A stretch of 64,000 bases of DNA from Tissierella creatinophila DSM 6911 (lineage in GTDB: Bacteria > Bacillota > Clostridia > Tissierellales > Tissierellaceae). The DNA lies in NCBI RefSeq assembly GCF_001940565.1, contig NZ_LTDM01000059.1:1-64000 (forward strand), in the 5' to 3' direction. The first letter of the stretch is position 1. Each line of letters opens with the position of its first letter. Of the stretch, positions 1 through 7,923 are shown piece after piece. The position numbers and the translations under genes are program-made. Under the pieces are notes generated by a model. The model was not told the DNA's origin and did no database searches. It saw nothing but the letters and a program-made list of their open reading frames with translations.

Positions 1-1
1 A

Positions 2-163
2 GTTTATCTAAGTGATAGAGTCATAGTCATGTCAACTAATAAGGGTAAAATAATGGAAGATATGAAAATAGAACTAGATAGGCCGAGGGATAGAAAATCT
101 GAAGGATATAAGTATTATAAAGAAAAACTAACTTTAATATTAACAAAGGCAAATCCAGTATAA
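2..163 (+). CDS. ABC transporter ATP-binding protein, C-terminal fragment (NitT/TauT type, likely SaoA)
   Basis: Only the last 53 codons are in the window; the gene begins upstream. The frame reads VYLSDRVIVMS, then a KGKI turn and an ELDRPRD segment. This is the usual C-terminal tail after the H-loop of nitrate/sulfonate/taurine-type ABC ATPases. It ends 18 nt before the MerB-like lyase gene on the same strand, so the two are probably co-transcribed. From that linkage I infer an import ATPase of the organometal (SAO-type) system. The family call rests on a short tail; the substrate is inference. Confidence 0.7.
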   Translation, partial: VYLSDRVIVMSTNKGKIMEDMKIELDRPRDRKSEGYKYYKEKLTLILTKANPV

Positions 164-181
164 ATAGAGGAGCAGTTAAAT

Positions 182-856
182 ATGAAAAAAGACTTTAAGT
201 TTAGATATTATCCAACAGAAGAACTATTAATAAGTAGGATAGATAAAAAATTAAACCAGTACGAAAGAAAAGTTAGACGATATCTAATGAATTATACAAT
301 TGATAATGGAAAAGCTTTTAATTTAGGTGAAACAACAGATGAAATGTCTAAAGATATAGGTTTTGAAAAAGAAGAATTAAAAGTTTTATTTGACAATCTA
401 GATAATAAATCATCCATTGTGGTAGATGAAAATAAAAATGTAAATTTTATCTATCCAGTATCAGCAATTCCAACTAACCATAAGGTAACTTTAGCAGATG
501 GAAGAAGCTTTAATGCTATGTGTGCTATAGATGCAATGGGAACAGCGTTTACATTTAATCAGGATATAGAGATTGAATCAATATGTAGTAATTGTGGAGA
601 TTCTATATATGTGGAAATAAAAGATGGGCAACTAATGGAGTATACCCCTGAAGATATGCATATACTTCATGTGGATTTAAATAAAAATAAGAATTGGTCA
701 GGAGAGTGCTGAAATATCATGAATTTCTTCTGTAGGAAGAACGAATATGATGAATGGGTAGCAAAAATGAATCTATCAGAGGATGATATATTCTGTTTAA
801 ATGCAATTGAAGCTTTACAAGTTGCTAAAATGCTTTTTACTGCATCGGATTTATAA
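182..856 (+). CDS. saoL: MerB-like organometal lyase, selenoprotein with in-frame TGA (SaoL-like)
   Basis: Alkylmercury-lyase family enzyme, expected to cleave carbon-metal bonds in the cytoplasm. A GAGGAG ribosome site precedes the ATG. Residues 114-117 are CAID, matching the Cys96/Asp99 pair of MerB; a CxxC lies at 135-138. The frame meets TGA at 710-712 (codon 177), preceded by Cys176. It then continues NIMNFFC and a further helical segment to TAA at 854-856. In MerB the second catalytic cysteine (Cys159) lies five residues before a Phe-Phe, and the TGA codon here has that same spacing to FF at 182-183. A stem-loop follows at 716-751. I read TGA as selenocysteine, giving 224 residues. A nonsense mutation is the alternative, but the intact downstream frame argues against it. 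The MerB alignment is from memory. Confidence 0.85.
713..751 (+). promoter_or_regulatory. Putative bacterial SECIS element of the MerB-like gene
   Basis: It starts directly after the TGA at 710-712. The inner stem pairs TTCTTC 725-730 with GAAGAA 736-741 around the loop TGTAG. The outer stem pairs ATCAT 716-720 with ATGAT 747-751. The position within about 40 nt of UGA, inside the coding region, matches bacterial SelB-binding hairpins. The structure was read by eye and not folded. Confidence 0.75.
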
Positions 857-861
857 AAAAT

Positions 862-921
862 GATAGCCCCTATGATATGGTGGAAGTGTTAAGCAATACA
901 CCAAACATAGATGGGCTATTT
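862..921. terminator. Bidirectional terminator between the convergent selenoprotein genes
   Basis: ATAGCCC 863-869 pairs with GGGCTAT 913-919. Inner segments CTATG/CATAG (870-874/906-910) and TGGTG/CACCA (878-882/899-903) also pair. T runs lie beyond both ends, so it can stop transcription from either side. Confidence 0.7.
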
Positions 922-962
922 TTATGTTAATAAATTCTTATATTATAGAACTATAACATTTA

Positions 963-1712
963 CTATTTATAGGATAAAATATCTCCATTTCCAATATATT
1001 CTTTTATTTTTAAACCATATCCCCATTTTCTTGCATATTCATCTGTAACTTCATTTAATTGTATATCTATATTTCTAAAACCAGTATTTACTAAAATTTC
1101 TTTTATCTCTTCCAGAGATATTGCACCACCTACTCAAGTTCCATGTACATTTGGATCATCTTTTATTTCATCTGGTAATTCTTTTTTTAATATTATATCG
1201 GAAATGCTTATCCTTCCACCTGGCTTTAATATTCTATAGATTTCCCTATAAACTTGTTCTTTATCAGTAGACAAATTGATTACACAATTTGATATTAATA
1301 AATCTAAATAGTTGTCTCTTATAGGAAGATACTCAATTTCACCTAATCTAAACTCTGTATTTTTAAATCCTTTATTTTGGGCTATTTCTCTAGCTTTTTC
1401 AAGCATTTTATAATTATTGTCAATTCCAATTACAAGTCCTGATTCTCCTACTGACTTTGATGCTAAAAATACATCCATTCCTCTTCCAGAACCAAGGTCA
1501 GCCACCACTTCTCCTAATTTAGGCTTTCCTTTTTCTTTAGGATTTCCACATCCTAAGCCTAGCTGTGCTTCCTCGGGGATATTTTTTAAATCTTCTTCGG
1601 TATATCCTAAAGATTTATTTAATTTATCTACATCACCCTTTACTTTTATTTCCTTTTCTGCTATTTCATCATAAAATTCATTAATAGATTTTCTAATATT
1701 TTTTTTATCCAT
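963..1712 (-). CDS. arsM: Arsenite S-adenosylmethyltransferase, selenoprotein with in-frame TGA
   Basis: Class I SAM-dependent methyltransferase of the ArsM type. GLGCGNP is at 52-58 (Cys55), the SAM motif DLGSGRG at 72-78, and SNCVINLS at 141-148 (Cys143). The frame reaches TGA at 1134-1136 (codon 193). ArsM proteins have a metal-binding cysteine there, in a motif like GCVAGAL; here the context is T-TGA-VGGAI. The frame stays open for 56 more codons, ending with TAG at 963-965, and reads like the normal ArsM C-terminus (SLEEIKEIL, NTGFRNIDI). A hairpin follows the TGA. I read it as a 249-residue selenoprotein acting on trivalent arsenic or a related metalloid. Selenocysteine-containing arsenite methyltransferases have been predicted before. 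Confidence 0.85.
1104..1133 (-). promoter_or_regulatory. Putative bacterial SECIS element of arsM
   Basis: On the minus strand, 13 nt after the TGA, TATCTC pairs with GAGATA (1115-1120 with 1104-1109) around the loop TGGAA. Stem length, loop length and distance from UGA are almost the same as in the MerB-like gene (12 nt, 6 bp, 5 nt). Read by eye. Confidence 0.7.
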
Positions 1713-1911
1713 GAATTTCTCCTTTTATAAAATTTAAATAAAATATTTCTATAGATAGTATTTACTTATCATGTAATTCATTATATCATAAAAATATAAA
1801 CTAATATGTACTTTTATTTTAGGAGAAGAAAATAGTAGAAATCTCTTCATGGATAGAAGTATAATTATTATATAATTAACCTAAATAAAGAAAATAAAGA
1901 AGGTGGGAAAC

Positions 1912-2850
1912 ATAAATTCAAAAAAGAATTACGCAGTTGTAGTAGGTGGTACCAATATAGATATACTTGGAATTCCAAAGAAAGGTTTAATCTATCATGA
2001 TTCAAATATTGGAAATGTAAAGACATCTCTTGGAGGGGTGGGAAGAAATATAGCAGAAAACTTAAGTAGACTTTCTGTAGATACACATCTAGTATCTATA
2101 ATAGGAGATGATTCATATGGAGATTTAATAATTGAATCGTCAAAAGAAATAGGATTAAATTTAGATAATAGCTTAGTATTAGAAGGCGAAAATACTTCTA
2201 TATATCTTTCTATATTAGATGGTGAGGGTGATATGGAAGTAGCACTTTCTAGTATGGATATGTTTGAAAAAATGGATATAGGATTTATAAAGAGTAAAAA
2301 GAAATTGATAGAAGAATCTAAAGTATGTATAATAGACACCAATGTTCCAAAGGATACAATAGAATATATCTTAAAAAACTTTAAAGGAACCGACTTTTTT
2401 CTAGACACAGTATCTACTGAAAAGGCCAAGAAGGTAAAGGATTTAATAGGCCTTTTTCATACTGTAAAACCAAACAAAATTGAAGCTGAAATATTAACAG
2501 GGATTGAGATTAAAACTGATGATGACTTAAAAAAGGCTATAGAGTACTTTCATTCTAAAGGAGTAAAGAATGTATTTATTAGTCTTTCAAAAGATGGAGT
2601 AATATTTAGTGATGGCAAAAACATAGATAGACTAAAGGTTAAAGATCCTAGTATAATAAATGCTACAGGAGCAGGAGATGCTTTTATAGCGGCACTTAGC
2701 TATGGACATATGAGGGGACTAGATATAAGAGAAAAAGCAAGGCTTGGAGTAGGGGCTTCACTTTTGGCACTTAGCCATGAAAATACGATAAACCCAAATA
2801 TGAGTGTAAAAAATATAGATAAAAAACTGGAGGAAGTTGAATTATGTTAG
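1912..2850 (+). CDS. psuK: Pseudouridine kinase (PfkB family)
   Basis: PfkB/ribokinase-fold kinase, expected to phosphorylate pseudouridine to its 5'-monophosphate for PsuG. An N-terminal VVVGGTNID and a [11 protein letters not shown] segment form the substrate side. NATGAGDAF near the C-terminus carries the catalytic aspartate and anion hole. The 3' end overlaps psuG by 7 nt. The start is odd: GTG at 1903 lies inside the Shine-Dalgarno AAGAAGGTGG, whereas ATA at 1912 is 6 nt behind it and gives an N-terminus matching the family. I use 1912; GTG 1903 is the conventional alternative. Assignment within PfkB rests on the psuG linkage. Confidence 0.85.
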   Translation: MNSKKNYAVVVGGTNIDILGIPKKGLIYHDSNIGNVKTSLGGVGRNIAENLSRLSVDTHLVSIIGDDSYGDLIIESSKEIGLNLDNSLVLEGENTSIYLSILDGEGDMEVALSSMDMFEKMDIGFIKSKKKLIEESKVCIIDTNVPKDTIEYILKNFKGTDFFLDTVSTEKAKKVKDLIGLFHTVKPNKIEAEILTGIEIKTDDDLKKAIEYFHSKGVKNVFISLSKDGVIFSDGKNIDRLKVKDPSIINATGAGDAFIAALSYGHMRGLDIREKARLGVGASLLALSHENTINPNMSVKNIDKKLEEVELC

Positions 2851-3764
2851 ATAAGTATTTAAGCTTTAAAGAAGAGGTAGCAGTTGCTTTAAAAGAGAAT
2901 AGACCAGTAGTAGCATTAGAATCTACAATAATTTCTCATGGAATGCCTTATCCTAAAAATGTAGAAACAGCTTTAAAGGTAGAAAAGATTATAAGGGAAA
3001 ACGGAGCAGTTCCGGCAACTATAGCAATACTTGATGGTAAGCTAAAAGTAGGTCTTACAGGAGAGGAGATAGAATCTCTTGGTAAAAAAGGCGAAGATGT
3101 TATAAAGACTTCAAGAAGAGATATACCATTTATAATAGCTGGTAAAAAAGATGGTGCAACTACAGTAGCTGCAACTATGATTATAGCTAAATTAGCAGGG
3201 ATAAAAGTATTTGCAACAGGAGGTATAGGAGGAGTTCATAGAGGAGCTGAGACAAGCTTTGATATATCCGCAGATTTAGAAGAACTTTCAAACACTGACG
3301 TGGCAGTAGTTTGTGCAGGGGCTAAGTCAATTCTTGATATTGGTCTTACACTAGAGTATCTTGAAACAGCTGGTGTACCTGTAATAGGTTTTGGAGTAGA
3401 TGAACTTCCTGCTTTTTATACTAGAAAGAGTGGGTTTAATGTAGATTATAATATAGATTCACCTGAAATGATCGCAGCGATGTTAAAAGCCAAATGGGAT
3501 CTAAATCTTCACGGCGGAGTAGTTATAGCAAATCCAATTCCAGAAGAATTTGCAATGGATTATGATACTATAAACGGTGCAATATTAGAAGCTGTAAAAG
3601 AATCACATGAAAAGGGAATAAAAGGTAAAGATAGCACTCCGTTTTTACTTGCTAAGGTAAAAGAAATAACTGGAGGAAGTAGCTTAGATGCAAATATAGA
3701 GCTTGTATACAACAATGCAAAGGTTGGAGCACAAATCGCAGTAGAACTTTCAAAATTGGTATAA
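2844..3764 (+). CDS. psuG: Pseudouridine-5'-phosphate glycosidase
   Basis: Breaks the C-C glycosidic bond of pseudouridine 5'-phosphate to give uracil and ribose 5-phosphate. At 306 residues it is family length. [14 protein letters not shown] at 24-37 contains the catalytic Glu26, and CAGAKSILD contains the Schiff-base Lys161 (Lys166 in E. coli PsuG). The ATG lies inside the end of psuK, so the genes are translationally coupled. It probably feeds nucleoside salvage; upp in this window could recycle the uracil. Confidence 0.95.
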   Translation: MLDKYLSFKEEVAVALKENRPVVALESTIISHGMPYPKNVETALKVEKIIRENGAVPATIAILDGKLKVGLTGEEIESLGKKGEDVIKTSRRDIPFIIAGKKDGATTVAATMIIAKLAGIKVFATGGIGGVHRGAETSFDISADLEELSNTDVAVVCAGAKSILDIGLTLEYLETAGVPVIGFGVDELPAFYTRKSGFNVDYNIDSPEMIAAMLKAKWDLNLHGGVVIANPIPEEFAMDYDTINGAILEAVKESHEKGIKGKDSTPFLLAKVKEITGGSSLDANIELVYNNAKVGAQIAVELSKLV

Positions 3765-3770
3765 TAATAT

Positions 3771-3800
3771 AAACACCCTCTAATTATTAGAGGGTGTTTT
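3771..3800. terminator. Bidirectional terminator, psuG / gerB
   Basis: AACACCCTCTAA (3772-3783) pairs with TTAGAGGGTGTT (3787-3798) around a TTA loop, with T-rich flanks on both strands. It overlaps the last codons of the convergent gerB. Confidence 0.85.
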
Positions 3801-4868
3801 CTGTTTTTTAAGTTTTGTAACAATTAAAATAAAGATAGGGAGTATCACTTGAAAAGGAAAGGCATAATATTTATAAATTTTAATCCATTCAATCATATGC
3901 ATAGTACTACTATATAAAATAAATGAAACTGACATCATAAGTAGCCCTAAAGGTGCAGAAACCCCCTTATAATCGGGAAAGTTAAATAATCTAGCAGTTC
4001 CAATACAAGATGCCAGTAGACAAATAGATACTTTTATAAATCCAGCTATTGTGATTACAATACTTACTATAATTTCAAGGCCTCTTATAAAATTTCCTAT
4101 ATCTATTAGGGTTACAGCATCATATGAAGGGAAAGTACTTGAACTTAAGATTGGAAAGCCCAATATAAGTATATTTCTTATAGCGACACTTAAAAGAATT
4201 AAACTCCCTATAAATAGCCCTTTTAGATATATCTTAGATGATTTCTTTTTTTCTTTAACGCTATTTAAAATTGATAGAAATATAACAGTTTCTCCAAAAG
4301 GAAAGGAAAAGTTAGAAAAACTAGCCTTTAAAATGGATAACCAACCATTTTCTAGTAGGGGTAATAAATTATTTGTATCCACCTTTGGGATAGCCATAAT
4401 CAATGTTATGGCTATTATAAAGATTAATAAAGGAAATACAAACTTATTTACCCTAGCTATAACTTCCATTCCAGATTTTAAAACATAAATAGCTAAAGCA
4501 CCTATAAAAAAGGTAGTTACGTATTGGGGTGTATCAGGGAAAGAAGATAGCTGTATAAATTCTGTTATATTTCTAATACAAATAGCACCTAGGTGAAAAA
4601 AATAAAAGGTGTATAGAAATCCTATTATTTTACCAACTATTTTTCCAAATAAATATTCTAGAATTTGAAATATATCTTTATTTGGATGATTATTTAAGAT
4701 TTTTCCATAGACAATGACTATAGGGATGGCAAATGCTAGGGATATCAACATGGAAATCCATGTATCTTGTTCACTTTCTGAGTAGGAAACTAATGCTAAA
4801 GATGTACCGAAGATAAAAGTTATTATCAATATATAAGCTTGCGACTGAGAAATTTGTTCTTTCCTAAT
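3780..4868 (-). CDS. gerB: Spore germination protein GerB family (germinant receptor B subunit)
   Basis: Integral membrane subunit of a germinant receptor, related to amino-acid/polyamine permeases. About ten hydrophobic helices are visible over 362 residues, ending in KLKKQK. The first conventional start (TTG, 4827-4829) leaves no ribosome site and drops the conserved N-terminus. AAGGAGGTG at 4876-4884 instead points to ATT at 4866-4868. That gives an N-terminus RKEQISQSQAYIL, matching the usual KE-IS-x-x-Q opening of GerB proteins. I therefore start at ATT. It is the last gene of the gerA-gerC-(D)-gerB operon. Confidence 0.88.
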   Translation of the reverse strand: MRKEQISQSQAYILIITFIFGTSLALVSYSESEQDTWISMLISLAFAIPIVIVYGKILNNHPNKDIFQILEYLFGKIVGKIIGFLYTFYFFHLGAICIRNITEFIQLSSFPDTPQYVTTFFIGALAIYVLKSGMEVIARVNKFVFPLLIFIIAITLIMAIPKVDTNNLLPLLENGWLSILKASFSNFSFPFGETVIFLSILNSVKEKKKSSKIYLKGLFIGSLILLSVAIRNILILGFPILSSSTFPSYDAVTLIDIGNFIRGLEIIVSIVITIAGFIKVSICLLASCIGTARLFNFPDYKGVSAPLGLLMMSVSFILYSSTMHMIEWIKIYKYYAFPFQVILPIFILIVTKLKKQKTPSNN

Positions 4869-4882
4869 TGGAATGCACCTCC

Positions 4883-5095
4883 TTAATATATGAAGACATT
4901 TACTATATTTTCTATGAAGTTTGAGGGGCTTGGAACTTCAAACTTTAGTCCCACTAAGACAACTATTAAAAAGGAAATGGATATTATAATTAAATTAAAT
5001 CCAAATAACATATGGTGATTATTTTTTTAAATAGGCATAAGATCAAAGATTATAATAAATAGGTAGAGAAATAAATATATTGGTATTATCAGCAT
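4883..5095 (-). pseudogene. Germinant-receptor D subunit with in-frame stop
   Basis: Between gerC and gerB a 70-codon frame starts 1 nt after the gerC stop. It encodes MLIIPIYLFLYLF and FDLMPI, then TAA at 5027-5029. It continues in the same frame through a second hydrophobic helix to EVPSPSNFIENIV. Two helices and a C-terminal VPSP-x-x-x-IE motif are, as I recall, the layout of small germinant-receptor D subunits of about 70 residues. Either the gene is broken by one nonsense codon, or it yields 22- and 42-residue pieces (second ATG at 5009-5011). Read-through is unlikely. Not a member of the A, B or C families. Confidence 0.6.
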
Positions 5096-5096
5096 A

Positions 5097-6248
5097 TTAC
5101 TCAACCACCTTTAATGGTTTTAAATAATGACCAGTATTTTTTATTTGTATATCACAATTTATATTTAAATCTAGATCCTTAAAGATAGAATCCCAGTCTT
5201 TTTCCATATTATCCCAAAGTCTAGGGTTTCTTTGCCGTATGATATTACCAAATCCAAATATATCAAATCCAAACTCCTTTTGCACATCCTCTATGTGGCT
5301 TTTTATTTTTTTTTCTAAGGACTTTTGAGCTAACTTTTTAAGTCTCTCCCTTCCTCGCTTGGATACATAGTCAGTAGTAGTCGTTAGTTCTCCTATGGTC
5401 ACATCTGTTTTAATGGAAATATCAAAGCCGAGAGTTTGGGAATCGTATATAGGTTTTATTTTTGTATTGCTACCTAATATCTCTAAAGTTATTGTGTCAT
5501 TTGGATTTCGCTTTTCAGCCTCTACATTTAAAAAACCTGCTTCTACCTGGTCTTTTATAAATAAGTAGGGTAGTATATCTTTCTCTTCTAAAAAACCTAC
5601 AAGTTTTCCCATGCTAAAAACTGCTCCTCCTGATAATAAATTTGTAGGAGTTCCATCATTGTAAAATGATTTTACAGTTGGTAGTACAGTATGAACCTTT
5701 GGTATTGCAAGTGCGTTTATAACTTCATATGTCTTTAATGCAGGCACCTTTACTATGTTTTTACTTTCATTTACCATTATAGCTAGTTCAAACGATCTTA
5801 CATCAGTTGAGAAGCTTTCTCTTTGTAGTACCTCTTTAGCTGATTTTTCTTTAGAAATATAAATATTGGTGGAAAGTCTTGCTTCTCCTCTTCTTACAAT
5901 TAAATCTAAAAATTGAACAATTCCCTCACGTGCGACTTCTTCACTGATTATAATAGTGGTTGCATGACCCCAATAAGCTCTTTTTGCAGAAATTCTGGTC
6001 ATCTTAGTAACCGCATCTGAAATAGAATCACCCTCAGTTTCCAATAGAATAGACTCAAAGCTTTGTTCTCTTTTATTGTCCTTTATATTTATAAATTCTG
6101 TTGCTATATTATATTTATCCGAATTTTCCGCCTTATCTATGGCTATTCCAGCTACTATATAAAGAGCGTTTATCTCTTTATAACTCCAACATCCTGTAAG
6201 GACTATGCTAGATATTAGGATAATAATTAATAATATATATCTATTCAT
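5097..6248 (-). CDS. gerC: Ger(x)C family germination lipoprotein (receptor C subunit)
   Basis: Lipoprotein subunit of the germinant receptor, anchored outside the inner spore membrane. A hydrophobic signal is followed by the lipobox LTGC and then WSYKEINALYIVAGIAID, typical of Ger(x)C. The C-terminal domain ends with KTGHYLKPL-like residues. An ATG four codons upstream (6261-6263) exists, but AAAGGTG sits right before 6248, so I use that. It overlaps the end of gerA by 8 nt. Confidence 0.92.
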   Translation of the reverse strand: MNRYILLIIILISSIVLTGCWSYKEINALYIVAGIAIDKAENSDKYNIATEFINIKDNKREQSFESILLETEGDSISDAVTKMTRISAKRAYWGHATTIIISEEVAREGIVQFLDLIVRRGEARLSTNIYISKEKSAKEVLQRESFSTDVRSFELAIMVNESKNIVKVPALKTYEVINALAIPKVHTVLPTVKSFYNDGTPTNLLSGGAVFSMGKLVGFLEEKDILPYLFIKDQVEAGFLNVEAEKRNPNDTITLEILGSNTKIKPIYDSQTLGFDISIKTDVTIGELTTTTDYVSKRGRERLKKLAQKSLEKKIKSHIEDVQKEFGFDIFGFGNIIRQRNPRLWDNMEKDWDSIFKDLDLNINCDIQIKNTGHYLKPLKVVE

Positions 6249-7728
6249 CACCTTTCCCCCCAATAGTGCCTCTCTTAGAATCTTTGCTCATAAATTTTGG
6301 TCTATATCTCATATACCAAGCTGGGCCCCTTATTATAGTATCCTTTATAGACTGCATATGAAATGAGGTCAAATGCCCCATAAAAGGGATACCACATGAT
6401 CTTAATGAAAATAAATGTATAATTAAAGCTAGCATACCAAATATATATCCATATATTCCCAGAACTGAGGATAAGAGCAGAAGGCCTGCCCTAATAAATG
6501 AAAGAGTTACAGTCATATTTGGTATCATAAGTCCTGTAATAGAGGAAACTCCAACTATTATAATCATAGGAGCAGATACTAGACGTGCATCGACAGCAGC
6601 TGTTCCCAACACCAACACTCCTACTATACTTATAGCCTGGCCCATCGTACTAGGAGCCCTAGATCCTGCTTCTCTTAATATTTCAAATACAGTAAGTAGG
6701 ATTAAAAGCTCCACAATACTGGGAAAAGGAACCCCTACTCTAGCTGCATAGATAGTTATTAAAAGAGGAGTTTGAAGTGTTCCCTGATGAAAAGACACTA
6801 AAGATAAGTATAATGCAGGTATACTAATACTTGCAATAAAACCTAAAATGCGAAGTAATCGTCCTAAACTTGCATAGTAATAGTTTATATAGTAATCATC
6901 CCCTGCCATAAATGACTCTATAAAGAGGGAAGGAAGAGTCATAACTGAAGGACTCCCGTCAACTAATACAGCAACACGACCTTCAAGTATTTTTCCAGAT
7001 ATAGTATCGGGTTTTTCGGAAGTAAAGCTAGTTTCAAATAAAGAAAAAGGATTCTCATCTATAAATTCTCCAATATATTTAACATCTGTAATTCCATCTA
7101 TAGAGATATTTTCTATCTTTTTAATTATATTATTTAATATATCTTCATGCACTAAGCCATCTATATAGCATATACATACTTTAGTTCTTGTTCTTTCCCC
7201 AAGGGTCATAGAGATAAATTTTAAGTCTTTAGAACAGACTTTTCTTCTTATCATACTTAAATTAGTAGACATTGATTCTATAAATCCCTCTTTTGGACCT
7301 CGAAGCACTTTTTCACTATTAGGCTCTTCGATGGCTCTAACTTTCCATCCTTTAGTAGAGTTGATAATAACTTCTTGATATCCTTCTAAAATTAAGACTG
7401 TATCTCCAGAAACAATTGCATTTACTAATTCATCTATAGATGTAGAACATTTTAGAGTGCTAGATGTAATTATTTCATTTGATAGATATGATATAAGATC
7501 TACATCATCTAATAAAACTTTGCTCTCTAAAATAGGCTTTAGTATATGTTCATTTATGACCTTTGTATCTACCATATCAGATATAAAGAAAAGGCATCCC
7601 CTTAGTCCACTATATTGATTTTGAAATATACGCATATTTATGCTTTCATCATTCTTGAATATTTCTTTAATCATCTTTATATTTTCATCTAAGAAACATG
7701 TAAGTGAATATTTTTTTAAATCCTCCAT
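6241..7728 (-). CDS. gerA: Spore germination protein GerA family (germinant receptor A subunit)
   Basis: Receptor subunit with a soluble N-terminal half of about 240 residues and a C-terminal half with several membrane segments. The conserved GRVAVLVDGSPSVMTLP segment and a PFPSIVELLILLTVFEILREAG region mark the GerA/SpoVAF family. An ATG nine bases upstream (7735-7737) overlaps the Shine-Dalgarno AAGGATGG, so the ATG at 7728 is preferred. First gene of the operon; the germinant is not predictable from sequence. Confidence 0.93.
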   Translation of the reverse strand: MEDLKKYSLTCFLDENIKMIKEIFKNDESINMRIFQNQYSGLRGCLFFISDMVDTKVINEHILKPILESKVLLDDVDLISYLSNEIITSSTLKCSTSIDELVNAIVSGDTVLILEGYQEVIINSTKGWKVRAIEEPNSEKVLRGPKEGFIESMSTNLSMIRRKVCSKDLKFISMTLGERTRTKVCICYIDGLVHEDILNNIIKKIENISIDGITDVKYIGEFIDENPFSLFETSFTSEKPDTISGKILEGRVAVLVDGSPSVMTLPSLFIESFMAGDDYYINYYYASLGRLLRILGFIASISIPALYLSLVSFHQGTLQTPLLITIYAARVGVPFPSIVELLILLTVFEILREAGSRAPSTMGQAISIVGVLVLGTAAVDARLVSAPMIIIVGVSSITGLMIPNMTVTLSFIRAGLLLLSSVLGIYGYIFGMLALIIHLFSLRSCGIPFMGHLTSFHMQSIKDTIIRGPAWYMRYRPKFMSKDSKRGTIGGKGDE

Positions 7729-7757
7729 AAAAACCATCCTTTTTATACCATTAAAAT

Positions 7758-7789
7758 TAGTATTGCCATTAAATTTTTTATAATTCGCA
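7758..7789 (-). promoter_or_regulatory. Candidate forespore (sigma-F/sigma-G) promoter of the ger operon
   Basis: On the minus strand GGCAATACTA (7758-7767) fits the forespore -10 pattern GGnnAnAnTR. A weak -35-like GCGAAT lies about 15 nt upstream. The location, 30 nt before gerA, suits a germination operon. The -35 match is poor. Confidence 0.35.
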
Positions 7790-7876
7790 TTGCTTATATA
7801 GAATAATAATAATTGTAATTATAAAAATATTTATGATGTATATGCTTTTACCTAATATAGAAAATATCCCATACTA

Positions 7877-7885
7877 TGCTATAAT
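7877..7885 (+). promoter_or_regulatory. Extended -10 promoter of the MFS-pucR pair
   Basis: TGCTATAAT is a perfect extended -10 element 39 nt before the ATG of the MFS gene. No convincing -35 hexamer is present. Confidence 0.6.
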
Positions 7886-7923
7886 ATACTAATAATAAAG
7901 AAGTTTAGAAAGTGGGGGAATTA

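Noticed and set aside
710-712. TGA as the normal end of a 176-residue MerB-like protein
   Set aside because: The frame continues for 47 codons with family-like sequence, and a SECIS-like hairpin follows directly.
1134-1136. TGA as the normal end of a 192-residue methyltransferase
   Set aside because: The protein would lack the ArsM cysteine motif and C-terminal domain, which are encoded in frame right behind it.
1417-1674. A plus-strand open frame opposite arsM
   Set aside because: It is an antisense shadow of the methyltransferase with low-complexity Ser/Pro/Phe content.
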